Positions 36,039-44,931 of a stretch of 64,000 nt of DNA are shown in pieces. The stretch is from Micromonospora parathelypteridis. Lineage in GTDB: Bacteria; Actinomycetota; Actinomycetes; Mycobacteriales; Micromonosporaceae. Each line of letters starts with the position of its first letter. Position 1 is the stretch's first letter. The position numbers were made by a program, and so were the translations under genes. The stretch spans positions 1,488,001 to 1,552,000 of the forward strand of contig NZ_JACHDP010000001.1 in assembly GCF_014201145.1 (NCBI RefSeq), given 5' to 3'. Below the pieces are notes generated by a model. That model was not told the origin of the DNA. It searched no databases and was given only the letters and a program-made list of their open reading frames with translations.

Positions 36039-37670
36039 TCAGCAGTGGTTCGCGGGTACGAGGCCGCTCGAGATCGAGTAGTCGCCGGCGGCGCGAACTC
36101 GCACCTCGGTCCACCCGTCCGCGCCGGGTCGCACACAGCCGTCCGGGCCACTGAGCGACAGCCAGCGCGACCACCGCACCCGGACCGGCACGTCACCGGG
36201 CGTCGCGGTCAGCCGGACCGAGGCCCGGTCGGCGGTGACGAACCGGCCCGGGGCCCCGACCAGCGGCGTCGGATCGACCACCGCGTACATGCGCCAGGTC
36301 GGATCACTCCAGACCTCTTGCAGGTACGGCAGGCCGGCGCGGATCAGGGCGGCCTCGTCGCGGCCCCACCGGTCGACGGGGGCGTCCGGGGCGAGCACCA
36401 CATAGGTGACCGCCTCGTCGCGGAGCCACTGCTCGTAGGTCTGGGCGCTCAGCGTGCCGTCGTAGAACAGCGAGTTGCGATCCGTGTCGACCTGGCGTTC
36501 CCAGCCGCGGGCGAGCGGCACGGTCGGTGGCAGGTACGCGGACTCCCAGTGGTCCCGCAACGGCACCACCTCGATCCGCCCGACCGGCTGCCGCCGCTGG
36601 AGTTCCGCGACGAGCGGTTGGTGGAACCGCGCGGCGCTCTCCGCGGCCCCGGCTCGGGTGACGTCGCTCGTCATCACCGGGGACTGCCACCACACGGTCG
36701 CGGCGAGCAGGCCGGCCAGCCACGGCCCGGGCAGCGGCGCGTACCCGGCCAGCACGGGCAGCGCGAAGAGCAGCGGCAGGCGCAGCGCGTTGGACCCGAT
36801 CGGGCTGGGCACGTAGTAGGCCCCGACCAGGAGCAGCACGGTGAGCAGCGCGCCGACGCGCAGCACCCGGCGGCGACGGGGCAGCACGACCGCCACCAGC
36901 ACGGCGAGCGCGACGTTGATCCGCATCGACTCGGCGGAGTACGGCTGGGTGCCTCCGTTGCCGAAGAACAACGCGATCGGCGCCAACGTGACAGCGGGTG
37001 CCACGGCCAGGACGATCCCCTCGGCCAGTGGTCGCTCCAGGCGCCATCCACCCGGCAGGCGACGGCCGGGCCCGTCACCGCGACGCAGGGCGACCAGCAG
37101 CAGCGCCGCGCCCGCCAGCCCGGTGAACAGGCCGGCGACCGGGCTCGCCGCCGTTGCCAGGGCGGCGCAGCCGGCGGCGAGCGCCAGCCGGACCGGACGC
37201 GGCGGGCGTTGGGCGCTGACCGCGCAGAGCGCCAGCAGCCCCAGCGTCAGCCCGACGGCGAAGGTGATCCGGCCGCTCGCCAGATTGCCGACCAGCACCA
37301 CGGCGCCGAGGGCACCGGCCAGCAACGGCCGGCGCGCCCGGTTCCGGGTGAACAGCCAACCCAGCGCCGCCGCGCCGACCACGGCGGCGATGGCCCCCAG
37401 CGGACGCACCCCGATCAGTGCGCCCAAGCTGGCGGTGAAGAGGCTGTAGCCGTACTGGTTGACGCCGCCGTACCAGCCGAGGTCGACCGGCGTGACGCCG
37501 TAGCGGTCGGCGAACTCGGCACGGGCCACCTGGGCGGCGAGGTCGGTGCCCATCCGTGGCGCGAGCAGGAACGCGACGGCGAGCACCACCGCGACCCCGG
37601 TGGCCGCCGCCCAGCCGGTGCGCACGCCTGCGGCGCGCTGCCCGGTTGGGCGCGGCGACGCGTCAGGCAT
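36039..37670 (-). CDS. Polytopic membrane protein after glnE, glycosyltransferase-like
   Basis: This is a 543-aa protein with about 11 hydrophobic helices in the first 330 residues and a C-terminal extracytoplasmic domain of about 200 residues (from AGAAESAARFHQPLVAELQRR). The first loop reads ARAEFADRYGVTPVDLGWYGGVNQYGYSL, resembling the substrate loop of GT-C proteins. The start overlaps the 3' end of glnE by 8 bp, so translation is coupled. Together with the two mannosyltransferases downstream it suggests an envelope-glycan function. Not confidently assigned to a named family. Confidence 0.7.
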   Translation of the reverse strand: MPDASPRPTGQRAAGVRTGWAAATGVAVVLAVAFLLAPRMGTDLAAQVARAEFADRYGVTPVDLGWYGGVNQYGYSLFTASLGALIGVRPLGAIAAVVGAAALGWLFTRNRARRPLLAGALGAVVLVGNLASGRITFAVGLTLGLLALCAVSAQRPPRPVRLALAAGCAALATAASPVAGLFTGLAGAALLLVALRRGDGPGRRLPGGWRLERPLAEGIVLAVAPAVTLAPIALFFGNGGTQPYSAESMRINVALAVLVAVVLPRRRRVLRVGALLTVLLLVGAYYVPSPIGSNALRLPLLFALPVLAGYAPLPGPWLAGLLAATVWWQSPVMTSDVTRAGAAESAARFHQPLVAELQRRQPVGRIEVVPLRDHWESAYLPPTVPLARGWERQVDTDRNSLFYDGTLSAQTYEQWLRDEAVTYVVLAPDAPVDRWGRDEAALIRAGLPYLQEVWSDPTWRMYAVVDPTPLVGAPGRFVTADRASVRLTATPGDVPVRVRWSRWLSLSGPDGCVRPGADGWTEVRVRAAGDYSISSGLVPANHC

Positions 37671-40600
37671 TGAGGACGCGTTCCGTCGCGGCGCGCGAGC
37701 GGCGGCCGGTGCGCAGGTACTCGTCGAGGAACTCCCCCGGGTCGTCGCGGCCGAGCAGTCGGACCACGCCGGCCAACTCCACCCCGTGCCGGGGCAGTTG
37801 GTCGCCGGCCCGGCCCCGCACCAGCATCAACGCGTTGCGGACCTGCGCGGCCAGGGACCAGCCGGCGGCCATCTCCGCGGCGTCCGTCGGGTCGATCAGG
37901 CCGGCCCGCTCGGCGGCCGCGAGGGCATCGAGGGTACGCGTGCCGCGCAGCGCCGGATTCGCGCCAGCGTGCCGGAGCTGGACGAGTTGCACCGCCCACT
38001 CCACGTCGGCGAGCGCGCCGCGACCCAGCTTGGTGTGGGTGGCCGGGTCGGCCCCGCGCGGCAGCCGCTCGGTCTCCACCCGGGCCTTGATCCGGCGGAT
38101 CTCGACGACCTGCTCGCGGGTCAGCCCCTCGGCCGGGTACCGCACCGGGTCGATCATCGCCTCGAACTCGGCGCCCAGGTCGGCGTCGCCGCAGACGAAT
38201 CGGGCGCGCAGCAGTGCCTGCGCCTCCCACACCCGCGACCAGCGGGCGTAGTACGCGGCGTACGCGGCGAGGCTGCGAACCAGTGGACCCTGCCGGCCCT
38301 CCGGGCGCAGGTCGGCGTCCACGCCCAGCGGCGGATCGGGGGCGGGCACGCCGAGCAGTCGGCGCAGCTCCTCGGCGATCGCGTGCGCGGCGGCGCTGGC
38401 GGCGCTCTCGCTGGTGCCGGCGGGCGGGTCGTAGACGAAGAGCACGTCGGCGTCGGAGAGGTAGTTCGACTCGTACCCGCCGAGCCGGCCCATGCCGATC
38501 ACCGCGAACCGCAGCCCCGGTGGACCCGGCTGACTGGCCTGGGCGGCCCGCAGCGCGGCGGCGAGGGTGGCGTCGGTGACGTCGGCGAGCGCCGTGCCGA
38601 CGTCGGTGATGTCGCCCAGCCCGGGGGCGGGCCGGTTCGCGCCGTCCGGCCGGGTCGGGCTGGGTGCCAGCGCGCCCGCCCGGCAGAGCAGGTCGGCGCA
38701 GGCCACCCGGACCAGCTCCCGACGGCGCAGCGCGCGCACCGCGCGAGTGGCCTCGACCGGGTCGGTGTGCCGGGCCGCCGCCGCGAGGAACCCCTCCCGG
38801 AGCACCTCGCTGGAGCGCGGCGCCAGCTCGTTCTCCTCGGCCAGCAGCCGCAGCGCCTCCGGGTCGCGGGCGAGCAGATCGGCGACGTACCGGGACAGGG
38901 CGAGGACCCGGGCCAGCCGACGGGCGACCGGGCCGCCGTCGCGCAGCAGCCGCAGATACCAGGGGGTGCTGCCCAGCTTGTCGGAGACCTTGCGGTAGTT
39001 GAGCAGCCCCCGGTCCGGCTCCGGCGCGTCGGCGAACTCGCTGAGCAGCACCGGCAGCAGCGTCCGCTGGATGGCCGCCGTGCGACTCACCCCGCCGGTG
39101 AGCGCCTGCAGGTGGCGCAGCGCCCCGGCCGGGTCGGCGAAGCCGAGGATCTCCAGCCGGTGCCGGGCCGCCTCCGGGGTGAGCCGCAGCCCGTCGGCCG
39201 GTACCCGGGCCACCGACTCCAGCAGCGGCCGGTAGAGCAGTTTGGCGTGCAGCCGGCGTACCTCGGCGGCGTGGGTGACCCACTCGGCCCGGAAGCTCTC
39301 CACGGCGCTGCGCCCCGGCGCGGCCGTGAAGCCCAGCGCGGCGGCGAGCCAGCGCAGCGCGCCCGGCTCGGCGGGCACGGTGTGCGTACGGCGCAGGCCC
39401 TGCAGTTGGAGCCGGTGCTCGACGCTGCGCAGGAACCGGTAGCCGCGCAGCAGGGCCTCGCCGTCGGCCCGACCGACGTAGCCACCCGCGACGAGGGCGC
39501 GCAGCGCCGGGATGGTGCCGGGCGCTCGCAGCAGCTCGTCACCTCGGCCGTGCACGAGTTGCAGCAACTGGACGGCGAACTCGATGTCACGCAACCCGCC
39601 GGGGCCGCGCTTGATCTCGCGGTCCAGCTCCTTCGGCGGGATGTGGTCGATGATCCGGCGTCGCATGGCGCGGACGTCCTCGACCGCCTCGGGTCGTTCG
39701 GCCGCCCGCCACACCAGCGGCGCGAGCTGGTCGATCCACTCCTGGGCCAGTGGCAGGTCACCGGCGGCCGGGCGGGCCTTGAGCAGCGCCTGGAACTCCC
39801 AGGTGCGCGCCCACCGGCGGTAGTAGGCCAGGTGGCTGGCGAGGGTCCGCACCAGTGGTCCCCGGTTGCCCTCGGGGCGCAGCGCGGCGTCCACCGGCCA
39901 GGCGACCAGCCCACAGATGTGGATCAGCCGGGTCGCCACCAGGGTCGCGGCGGACAGGTCGGCGTCCTCGGCTGCCACGAAGATGACGTCCACGTCGGAG
40001 ACGTAGTTCAGCTCGCCGCCGCCGCACTTGCCCATCGCCACGACCGCGAGGCGGGGCCGCTCGGTGCCCGCCGCCAGCTCGGCGACGGCGATCTCGTACG
40101 CGGCGGCCAGCGTCGCGTCGGCCAGCGCGGACAGCGCGGCCATGGTCTGCTCCAGGCCGCGTCCGCCGGTCAGGTCGGCCGCCGCGATCCGCAGCAGCGC
40201 CAACCGGTACGCGGTCCGCAGCACCGCCACCGGGTTGCCACCGTCGGTCGGCTCCAGCCGCCCCTCGGCGGTCGGGGCGAGCCCGTCGGACGCGGTCCGC
40301 AGCGCCGCGCAGTGCTCGGGATGGGCCACCAGGTGATCGCCGAGCGCCGACGATGCGCCGAGCACCGCGATCAGCCGCCGCCGCAGCCCCGGGTCGGTGT
40401 GCAGCTCCGTCAACAACCGTGGCCCGGCGGTGACGCCGTCGGCGCGTCGTTCGGCGCTTCCGTCGGCGCGGCGCTCCGCCTCGACGATGCGGTGCAGCTG
40501 ACGCAGCGCCAGGTCCGGATCGGCGGCCCGGGACAGCGCGGCGAGCAGCTCGGCGGCCACCTCGTCGACCGGCTCCTGCTCGACCGGCTGCCACAGGCGC

Positions 40601-40707
40601 AGCCCGTCCGGGCCGAGCAGGTCCGCGGCGCGCGCGCCGCCGTCGCCTTCGGCGGTGCCGAACCCGTACCGGGCGAGCCGGCCCGGTGCCCTGGTCGGCC
40701 GGCTCAT
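37663..40707 (-). CDS. glnE: Bifunctional glutamine synthetase adenylyltransferase/deadenylyltransferase
   Basis: GlnE adds AMP to, or removes it from, the tyrosine of GlnA. The 1014-aa protein holds two nucleotidyltransferase halves: GKCGGGELNYVSDVDVIFV at about residue 225 and GMGRLGGYESNYLSDADVLFVY at about residue 735, each followed by a helical domain. The target tyrosine is present in GlnA of this window (Y402). ATG 40707 overlaps the stop of the GATase gene (TGATG), and the 3' end overlaps the next gene, so this is a coupled operon. A frame extension to 40944 is antisense to nothing conserved and was rejected. Confidence 0.96.
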   Translation of the reverse strand: MSRPTRAPGRLARYGFGTAEGDGGARAADLLGPDGLRLWQPVEQEPVDEVAAELLAALSRAADPDLALRQLHRIVEAERRADGSAERRADGVTAGPRLLTELHTDPGLRRRLIAVLGASSALGDHLVAHPEHCAALRTASDGLAPTAEGRLEPTDGGNPVAVLRTAYRLALLRIAAADLTGGRGLEQTMAALSALADATLAAAYEIAVAELAAGTERPRLAVVAMGKCGGGELNYVSDVDVIFVAAEDADLSAATLVATRLIHICGLVAWPVDAALRPEGNRGPLVRTLASHLAYYRRWARTWEFQALLKARPAAGDLPLAQEWIDQLAPLVWRAAERPEAVEDVRAMRRRIIDHIPPKELDREIKRGPGGLRDIEFAVQLLQLVHGRGDELLRAPGTIPALRALVAGGYVGRADGEALLRGYRFLRSVEHRLQLQGLRRTHTVPAEPGALRWLAAALGFTAAPGRSAVESFRAEWVTHAAEVRRLHAKLLYRPLLESVARVPADGLRLTPEAARHRLEILGFADPAGALRHLQALTGGVSRTAAIQRTLLPVLLSEFADAPEPDRGLLNYRKVSDKLGSTPWYLRLLRDGGPVARRLARVLALSRYVADLLARDPEALRLLAEENELAPRSSEVLREGFLAAAARHTDPVEATRAVRALRRRELVRVACADLLCRAGALAPSPTRPDGANRPAPGLGDITDVGTALADVTDATLAAALRAAQASQPGPPGLRFAVIGMGRLGGYESNYLSDADVLFVYDPPAGTSESAASAAAHAIAEELRRLLGVPAPDPPLGVDADLRPEGRQGPLVRSLAAYAAYYARWSRVWEAQALLRARFVCGDADLGAEFEAMIDPVRYPAEGLTREQVVEIRRIKARVETERLPRGADPATHTKLGRGALADVEWAVQLVQLRHAGANPALRGTRTLDALAAAERAGLIDPTDAAEMAAGWSLAAQVRNALMLVRGRAGDQLPRHGVELAGVVRLLGRDDPGEFLDEYLRTGRRSRAATERVLNA

Positions 40708-41474
40708 CAGTGCCCGAGCAGCGGCAGGCCGCGTCGCGTCGTGCTGTCGTCCAGCTCGCCGAGGGCCAGCGCGGCGAACCGGGCGGCGAACGGCTGCCAG
40801 ACCTCCTCGACGTCGGCCAGCACCGACGCGCAGGCCGCGACCACCAGCTCCGGGTCGTAGCCCAGCTCGGCGAGTTGGGTCGAGTCGGTGGCCCAGTCGG
40901 CGATCATCGCGGCGTCGCACTCGATGTGGAACTGCAGCCCCCACGCCCGGTCACCGAGCCGGAACGCCTGATGCGGGTAGCGGGTGGACGCGGCCAGCAG
41001 GGTGGCGCCCCGGGGCAGCTCGGTGATCTCGTCGGAGTGCCACTGCAGGACGTCCGGGATCAACGGCACGTACCGGAACAACGGGTCACCCTCGGCGGCG
41101 TCGCGCCGGCCGACCACGCCGGGGCCGATCTCCGGCCCGGACGGGCTCCGCTCGACCAGCCCGGCGTGCGCGGTGGCGAGCAGCTGCGCGCCCAGGCAGA
41201 CGGCCAGGGTCGGCACCCGGTACCGGACCGCCTTGCGCAGCAGGCCCTCCACGGCGGGAAACCAGGGTGCGCCGGGAGAGCCGTCCGGCAGCGGGTACGC
41301 CTGTTGGTCGCCGCCGAGCACCACCAGCGCCGCGTACCCCTCCAGGTCGGCGGGGAGCTCGTCGCCGGCGTGCGGGCGTACCACCCACAGCTCCAGCCCA
41401 GCCTCGGTCAGCCACTCACCCAGCCGGCGCGCGTCGTCCGTCGGGTCGTTCTCGATCACCAGCGCGGTTGCCAC
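40707..41474 (-). CDS. Class I glutamine amidotransferase-like protein
   Basis: This is a 255-aa stand-alone GATase1 domain. The nucleophile elbow is VCLGAQLL, the catalytic His/Glu pair is LQFHIECD, and LVVLGGDQQAYPLPD is the oxyanion region. Such proteins are often labelled GMP synthase-like; the acceptor partner is unknown. It is the first gene of the glnE operon; GTG 41474 has TAGCCT 6 nt upstream and no ribosome site, so the operon message is probably leaderless. Linkage to glnE hints at a glutamine-related role, but this is inference. Confidence 0.87.
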   Translation of the reverse strand: MATALVIENDPTDDARRLGEWLTEAGLELWVVRPHAGDELPADLEGYAALVVLGGDQQAYPLPDGSPGAPWFPAVEGLLRKAVRYRVPTLAVCLGAQLLATAHAGLVERSPSGPEIGPGVVGRRDAAEGDPLFRYVPLIPDVLQWHSDEITELPRGATLLAASTRYPHQAFRLGDRAWGLQFHIECDAAMIADWATDSTQLAELGYDPELVVAACASVLADVEEVWQPFAARFAALALGELDDSTTRRGLPLLGH

Positions 41475-41480
41475 CCGTCG

Positions 41481-41486
41481 AGGCTA
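41481..41486 (-). promoter_or_regulatory. -10 hexamer TAGCCT of the GATase-glnE operon
   Basis: On the minus strand, TAGCCT is 6 nt before the GTG at 41474. Confidence 0.5.
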
Positions 41487-41587
41487 GCCGGTGCACCGCG
41501 CGGCGCCACGCCCCGCCACAGCCTCGCGCCGCCGTCGCGCCGCCCGGTGGTGCCCACTGGCTGGCGGTCTGGACCTGGCGGGGTCGT

Positions 41588-41593
41588 TAGGCT
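41588..41593 (+). promoter_or_regulatory. -10 hexamer TAGGCT of leaderless S66 peptidase gene
   Basis: TAGGCT lies 8 nt before GTG 41602, with no ribosome site. Confidence 0.55.
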
Positions 41594-41601
41594 CTTCGGT
41601 T

Positions 41602-42537
41602 GTGATCAGCGAGGACACCGCCGCCGTCCGCCCGCCCGTACTGCGACCAGGTGACACGGTCCTTCTGGTGTCACCGTCCGGGCCGACCTCGCCGGAGCGG
41701 GTGGCCCGGGGCATGGAGTTGCTCATCGGTTGGGGCCTACGGCCGGTGCCGGCGCCGAACGCGTACGCCCGCCACGGCTACCTCGCCGGCACCGACGACC
41801 TGCGCGCCGCCGACCTGAACGCGGCGTTCGCCGACCCGCAGGTACGCGGGGTGATCTGCACTCGGGGCGGGTACGGCGCCCAGCGGATCGTGGACGCCAT
41901 CGACATGGCCGCCGTCCGCCGCGACCCGAAGGTGGTGGCCGGTTTCTCGGACATCACCGCGCTGCAGTTCGCGCTCTGGCGGAGTGCCCGGCTGGCCGGT
42001 GTGCACGGCCCGGGAGCGGCCTGGCGGGACGAGCGGACCCCGCTGCGCTCCGCCGAGTCCCTGCACGCCGCGCTCATGACAACCGAGCCGGTGTCGATCA
42101 CCGCGGTGCCCACCGAGGACACCTTCGGCGTACGCGTCCCGGGTCGCGCCACCGGCACCCTGCTCGGCGGCAACCTGTGTCTGATCGCCGCGTCGATCGG
42201 CACACCGGACCTGCCCGACCTGACCGGTGCGGTGCTGTTGATCGAGGACGTGCAGGAGCCCCCGTACAAGGTCGACCGGATGCTCACCCACCTGCGCCGG
42301 GCCGGCGCGCTGGACGGGCTGGCCGGGGTGGCGGTCGGGCAGTTCACCGACTGCGGGGACGGCTGGGACACCACGATCGTCGACGTGCTCACCGAACGCC
42401 TCGGCGACCTGGGCGTACCGGTGCTCGGCGGTCTGCCCATCGGTCACGGCCCCGGCCAGTTGACCGTCCCCCTTGGCACCACAGCCACCCTCGACGCCAC
42501 CACCGGCAACTTAAAGGCAGAACCAGCAGTGCAGTGA
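41602..42537 (+). CDS. LD-carboxypeptidase (peptidase S66)
   Basis: This 311-aa serine peptidase cleaves the L,D bond of the terminal D-Ala in muropeptides or related substrates (microcin-immunity MccF proteins share the fold). It has GDTVLLVSPSGP at the start, ICTRGGYGAQRI, the nucleophile serine in AGFSDITALQ, the glutamate in LLIEDVQEPPYKVDRML and the histidine in PIGHGPGQ. The GTG start is defined by the leaderless -10 hexamer. It is divergent from the GATase-glnE operon and ends in a CCCCA-rich tract and a palindrome. Confidence 0.9.
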   Translation: MISEDTAAVRPPVLRPGDTVLLVSPSGPTSPERVARGMELLIGWGLRPVPAPNAYARHGYLAGTDDLRAADLNAAFADPQVRGVICTRGGYGAQRIVDAIDMAAVRRDPKVVAGFSDITALQFALWRSARLAGVHGPGAAWRDERTPLRSAESLHAALMTTEPVSITAVPTEDTFGVRVPGRATGTLLGGNLCLIAASIGTPDLPDLTGAVLLIEDVQEPPYKVDRMLTHLRRAGALDGLAGVAVGQFTDCGDGWDTTIVDVLTERLGDLGVPVLGGLPIGHGPGQLTVPLGTTATLDATTGNLKAEPAVQ

Positions 42538-42570
42538 CCCCACCCACCCCACCCCACCCCACCCCACCCC
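42537..42570. repeat. ACCCC pentanucleotide tract at stop codon of S66 gene
   Basis: Seven tandem ACCC(C) units begin at the last base of the TGA stop. The tract directly precedes the palindrome at 42577-42636. It resembles the C-rich, G-poor RNA expected of a Rho loading site. Confidence 0.85.
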
Positions 42571-42576
42571 GGCTCT

Positions 42577-42636
42577 GGTGATCAAGAGGTTTGCGTCATT
42601 TCTGGGCGGGATCCTGACGCAAACCTCTTGATCACC
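42577..42636. repeat. Perfect 22-bp intergenic palindrome
   Basis: Arms 42577-42598 and 42615-42636 (GGTGATCAAGAGGTTTGCGT core) are exact complements around a 16-nt loop. It lies between convergent genes and ends 16 bp before the stop of the Vgb-like gene. The TGATCA-GAGGTT core resembles the GATCATGA family. Confidence 0.92.
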
Positions 42637-42652
42637 CAGGTCAGGTGGGGGG

Positions 42653-43540
42653 TTACCGGGTGGGGGTCAGGTGGGCTACCGCGCCGATCTCCAGGGCGGC
42701 CCAGACGCCGTCGGGGGTGAGTGCGATGCCGTGCGGTTCGGCGTCGGGGGTGGGCAGGTCGTAGCCGTCGATCCGGCCGGCTGGATCGATGTGACCGATC
42801 CGGTTCGCACCCCACTCGGTGAACCAGGCGCCACCGGCCGGATCCGCCACGATCGCGTGCGGACGGGCCGCCCGGTCCGGCAGCGGAAACTCGGCGATCC
42901 CGCCGTCCGGGTCGATCCGACCGAGCTGACCGGCTGCGATCTCCACGAACCAGATGGCACCGTCGCCGCCGACGGTGATGCCGACCGGGCCGGCGTTCTC
43001 GGTGGGCAACGGGTGCAGCGTCACCCTGCCGTCGAGGTCGATCCGGCCGATCGCGTTCGCCTGATTGAGGGTGAACCAGAGGGCGTCGTCCGCGCCGGCG
43101 GTGATCATCGAGGCGAACCCGCCGGTCAGCGGCAGCGGGAATGCGGTGACCGTGCCGCCGGTGTCCACCCGGCCGATCGTGTCCGAGGTCATCCCGGCGT
43201 ACCAGAGCGCGCCATCGGGGCCGGCGGCGATGCCGCCCGGCCCGGTGCCGGCCGGCAGGGCGATCGTGCGCTGCTCGCCGTCGACGGTGATCCGCCCGAT
43301 CCGGTCGTCCCCGGAGCGCGTGAACCAGAGGGCGCCGTCAGGCCCCGTGGTGATGATCAACGGGCGGCCACCGGCCGGATCCAACGGGTAGGTGCGGACC
43401 GCACCGTCAGCCCCCAAGCGGGCGATCTCACCGGCGTGGACCAGCGTCAGCCACAACGCGCCGTCGGGGCCGGCCGTGATGCCGTACGGGCCAGCGGCCG
43501 GCGCGGCCAGCGGAATCTCCCGAATCTCGATGGTCCTCAC
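42653..43540 (-). CDS. Virginiamycin B lyase (Vgb)-like beta-propeller protein
   Basis: This is a 295-aa propeller built of about seven repeats of the form AGPDGALWFT...IGRID (for example TTGPDGALWFTRSGDDRIGRI, AAGPDGALWYAGMTSDTIGRV). Segments corresponding to the Vgb active site are present: RPHAIVADPAGGAWFTEWGANRIGHID supplies a His, a Glu and a His in the expected last blades, and EPHGIALT follows. True Vgb linearises streptogramin B antibiotics, but many homologues have unknown substrates. GTG 43540 is preceded by GAAAGGA. There is no signal peptide, so it is cytosolic. Confidence 0.75.
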   Translation of the reverse strand: MRTIEIREIPLAAPAAGPYGITAGPDGALWLTLVHAGEIARLGADGAVRTYPLDPAGGRPLIITTGPDGALWFTRSGDDRIGRITVDGEQRTIALPAGTGPGGIAAGPDGALWYAGMTSDTIGRVDTGGTVTAFPLPLTGGFASMITAGADDALWFTLNQANAIGRIDLDGRVTLHPLPTENAGPVGITVGGDGAIWFVEIAAGQLGRIDPDGGIAEFPLPDRAARPHAIVADPAGGAWFTEWGANRIGHIDPAGRIDGYDLPTPDAEPHGIALTPDGVWAALEIGAVAHLTPTR

Positions 43541-43722
43541 AAGCTGCGTCCTTTCGCCGGTAGATCGACAACCCTGACCGCCCGTCCGGCAACGACGCAA
43601 CCGATTTCACCGCCCGCGCCTCGATTGCCAGCCCGCTGACAGGTTCGCCACGGGCCGCACCCAGACTCCCTCGTCACTGTCGGTAACGACATCGCACGAT
43701 GACCGAGTATCTGGAGGACAGC

Positions 43723-44214
43723 ATGTCCCGCACCATCCGTAGGAAGCACCTGCTGGCCGGCCTGGCCACCGCCGGCGTCCTCGGCGTCGGGATCGCGGCC
43801 CCGACGATCGCGTTCGCCGCGGACACCCCCACGCCGACACCGAGCGCCAGCACCGCCCCGGCTCCGGCTTCGGCTCCGGGAGCAAAGGCCGACCGGCAGG
43901 GTGCGTTCGCCGACGCCCTCGCCAAGGAGTTGGGTATCCCCGCCGACAAGGTGACCGCCGCGCTGGAGAAGATCCGCGACCAGCACCGGCCGGCCGACCG
44001 GCCGCAGCGCCCGTCCGCCGAGGATCGGCAGGCCGCGCTCAAGGAGCGGCTGGACCAGGCGGTCAAGGACGGCAAGCTCACCCAGGAGCAGGCCGACGCG
44101 ATCACCAAGGCCGTCGAGGCCGGCGTCTTCCCCGGCCCGGGTGGCCACCGCGGTCCGGGCGGCCACGGCGCTCCGGGCGACCACGGCGCTCCCGCCGGTA
44201 CGCCCGGCAAGTGA
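43723..44214 (+). CDS. Secreted small helical protein with His/Gly-rich tail
   Basis: This is a 163-aa exported protein. A twin-arginine-like or Sec signal (RTIRRKHLLAGLATAGVLGVGIAAPTIAFAA) is followed by a Thr-Pro/Ala-Pro spacer, a helical region with two similar segments (ADALAKELGIPADKVTAALEKI and ERLDQAVKDGKLTQEQADAI) and a tail of HGAPGDHG-type repeats. The helical segments recur in many actinobacterial exported proteins of unknown role, and the His/Gly tail could bind metal. GGAGGA upstream of ATG 43723 sets the start. Confidence 0.75.
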   Translation: MSRTIRRKHLLAGLATAGVLGVGIAAPTIAFAADTPTPTPSASTAPAPASAPGAKADRQGAFADALAKELGIPADKVTAALEKIRDQHRPADRPQRPSAEDRQAALKERLDQAVKDGKLTQEQADAITKAVEAGVFPGPGGHRGPGGHGAPGDHGAPAGTPGK

Positions 44215-44267
44215 CCCCGTAAGGCCGACCACGGCGCCGCAGGGCCGTCGGGCCGGCGGGGGCGGCT

Positions 44268-44343
44268 TGATCCACTCAATGTCGGCGATGTGGCGGCATC
44301 CGGGCACTCGGATACCGCCACATCGCTGATCTGGAGTCGATCA
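44268..44343. repeat. 34-bp imperfect palindrome, family B copy 1
   Basis: Arms 44268-44301 and 44310-44343 pair over 34 bp with a few mismatches (core GCGATGTGGCGG-ATCC). A near-identical element is at 50709-50784. It lies between the convergent secreted-protein and VOC genes. Confidence 0.9.
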
Positions 44344-44399
44344 CCGCCCCCGAGGCGCGCCGGCCAGCCCGGCCCGGGCCATGAGGCCGGCTCGGGGGG

Positions 44400-44777
44400 T
44401 CAGCCCTGCTCGGGCGGGGGCGCGAAGACGCCCAGGTGATTGCCGGCCGGGTCGAGTAGGTGGGCCAGCGTGAGCCCGCTCGGTGCCGTGCGCGCCGGCA
44501 CCAGCACCCGGCCGCCGGCGGCCTCGGCCTGCCGGCAGGTCTCCGCCACGTCGGCGACCTCGGCGTAGAACACCGCGTAGTTCGGCGACGTCCCGTCGGT
44601 GGCCCGGATCGCCCCGCCGATCCCGGTGTCGCCACCGGCCCCGGTCACGCGGTACGACCCGCCGTTGGCCGAGCCCTGCTCCTCGAAGGTCCAGCCGAAC
44701 AGCTCTCCGTAGAAGCGCTCCGCCGCCTCCGGCTGGTCGGTGCCGATCTCGAACCACGTGATGGGTGTCGTGGACAT
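44400..44777 (-). CDS. VOC family (glyoxalase-fold) protein
   Basis: This is a 125-aa single-module protein with two beta-alpha-beta-beta-beta units. It begins TTPITWFEIGTDQPEAAERFYGELFGWTFEEQ and ends LTLAHLLDPAGNHLGVFAPP, the usual VOC ends. The metal ligands are incompletely conserved and the reaction is unknown. CTGGAGG upstream of ATG 44777 supports the start. It follows the WYL-type regulator on the same strand after a 154-bp gap, so control by that regulator is possible but not shown. Confidence 0.85.
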   Translation of the reverse strand: MSTTPITWFEIGTDQPEAAERFYGELFGWTFEEQGSANGGSYRVTGAGGDTGIGGAIRATDGTSPNYAVFYAEVADVAETCRQAEAAGGRVLVPARTAPSGLTLAHLLDPAGNHLGVFAPPPEQG

Positions 44778-44931
44778 CTACTGCCTCCAGAGTTTCCCGT
44801 GCCGGCCGTACGGCCGTCGTCTGGAGCAGTCTCGGAGGCGTCCGCGACACCGTCCTGTCGGTGTTTCCGGATCACCCCGGCGGATTTGGTGGCGGGCCGG
44901 CCCGGCACGTTCGGAGCCGCGCCGACTCGTT

